NCBI RefSeq assembly: GCF_030035675.1
Contig: NC_084494.1
Location: 18,211,248-18,275,247, forward strand
DNA: 64,000 nucleotides
Reading direction: 5' to 3'
DNA from: Rhineura floridana
Taxonomy: Eukaryota > Chordata > Lepidosauria > Squamata > Rhineuridae
Below the pieces are notes generated by a model. The model was not told the origin of the DNA. It ran no database searches and saw only the letters and a list, made by a program, of their open reading frames with translations. Positions 63,028 to 64,000 of the stretch are shown here, piece by piece. Numbering within the stretch: position 1 is the stretch's first letter; each line of letters begins with the position of its first letter. The position numbers and the translations under genes were made by a program.

Positions 63028-64000
63028 GGATACATACTATGAAGCCTTGTTGATAAACGTGGTTGAATTATGATGCAGAGCAACTAGGATTTGCCATTTA
63101 TTTTTAGTGTTGTGTTTTGAAAATCAAATGTCGTTGTCTTTCAAAAAATCCTTTTCACCCCTCCCTTTGAATAACTTAAAAATTAATTACTGTAAGTAGG
63201 CAGGAAGGATGGCTTCAAGCTTTGGATATGTTCACATTTCCAGTTAGCAAATAAGTTATGGATTATCTCCTCTCTGTGAAGGATTTATTTTGATTTGGCA
63301 GCATTAGTGACTGAGAAATTAAAACCATTTTTGATAATCCACTTTGCTGCAGTCGAGCCTCTGGGTTGCAAAGCTGTGCTGAGATTTCCCTTTCTGCCTG
63401 ACTGGAAGCGTTCCATGTGATGCCTTGACTATCCTAAAGGTGGTGGTACTCTTGGACACAAACTGTTTGGTTGATTGTTTGGAGAAGGGGGTGGGGGAAC
63501 TGGACAGAATCCTTCTGTTTTGCATTGCAGATTGAGTGGGCTTGTTTAATACACTGGAAATGATCATGTGGCAAAGAACCCTTCAGAGGTAGTCTATAAC
63601 CCTATACTGGAGTATTAATAAAACCTGAACATAAAAGTTACATTTCTCGTTCTTGAGATGCAGCGTGTGTGTTAAAAATATGATGGAAGCAACATCAAAG
63701 GAACAGAAATGAGAAAGACTAACGGAAACTCCTCTGCTTTTCAACTTTCATGCTAAGTCTATAGTATCAGTGTATTCCTCTCTCCCTTTCTCTCTTCTTA
63801 AGGTTGGACTTAAGGTCTCTGTGTTGACAATTATTTTACATAATATGTAAGATAACAATCCAGTGTAGTTGACACGTGCCAGTTTATGTCAGCTGCAGAA
63901 CTACATGCATATCCAAAATTAATATATAGCAATCTAGTATATGTAGAGTAGTTACACTCAAGCTTAGGATGCATTTCCTGTGAGGAACTTGATCACCACC
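63028..64000. other. Presumed intron to window end, nothing recognised
   Basis: No repeat or exon recognised. The minus-strand frame 63319-63567 has no family signature. Confidence 0.5.

Larger units (their letters stand above)
50554..64000 (+). other. Presumed intron 1 of the CpG-island gene, runs off the window
   Basis: No later exon with a recognisable product is seen, so the first intron extends past the window. Between 52,700 and 57,425 only one CORE-SINE is recognised, and 58,360-59,910 and 63,028-64,000 show nothing recognisable. A poly-C tract lies at 51047-51063 and a poly-T tract at about 59557-59571. A strong donor-like CAG|GTAAGT at 55349/55350 is noted in the findings. Confidence 0.5.

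Overview
The window looks like a vertebrate nuclear chromosome, most likely from a squamate reptile (lizard or snake). The evidence is an interspersed-repeat mix that I recognise from squamate genomes: L2-clade and CR1-clade LINEs, 3' ends of BovB/RTE LINEs, tRNA-derived SINEs, MIR-like CORE-SINEs, and very many short non-autonomous hAT DNA transposons. The genes have introns, splice signals and AATAAA poly(A) signals. Nothing prokaryotic is present.

Layout, all genes on the + strand. (1) About 1-910 is probably the 3' UTR of an upstream gene, ending at AATAAA (885-890). By conserved vertebrate gene order it is probably SESN2, an inference from neighbours only. (2) 910-29,240 is intergenic and densely packed with repeats. 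(3) 29,240-32,700 is MED18 (Mediator subunit 18): a CpG-rich promoter with CRE, YY1-like and NRF1-like sites, a non-coding first exon, and two coding exons (31,365-31,437 and 31,940-32,493) that give the full 208-residue protein. (4) 32,700-50,290 is intergenic, again repeat-rich, with an LTR-element gag-like fossil on the minus strand just behind MED18. (5) 50,290-50,620 is a second CpG island with an untranslated first exon. Gene order suggests PHACTR4. (6) The rest, to 64,000, would be the first intron of that gene. It has fewer repeats but holds a large foldback hAT element at 57,826-58,350.

The only complete protein-coding gene is MED18. Most other open reading frames are pieces of LINE reverse transcriptase or chance frames. 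The interest of the window lies in its transposon layering. At least nine nested insertions can be read directly: SINE/hAT/SINE at 5.2-5.8 kb, CR1 in L2 at 6.9 kb, hAT in L2 at 11.6 kb, hAT in CORE-SINE at 4.2 and 18.7 kb, hAT in CR1 at 19-20 kb, hAT in hAT at 28.9 kb, CR1 in hAT at 35 kb, and young L2 in old L2 at 44.5 kb. Many of the hAT elements still show 8-bp target-site duplications, which supports their boundaries. I found no novel multi-gene system. The best candidates for something undescribed are the foldback hAT families and a SINE that appears to be carried inside a larger repeat.
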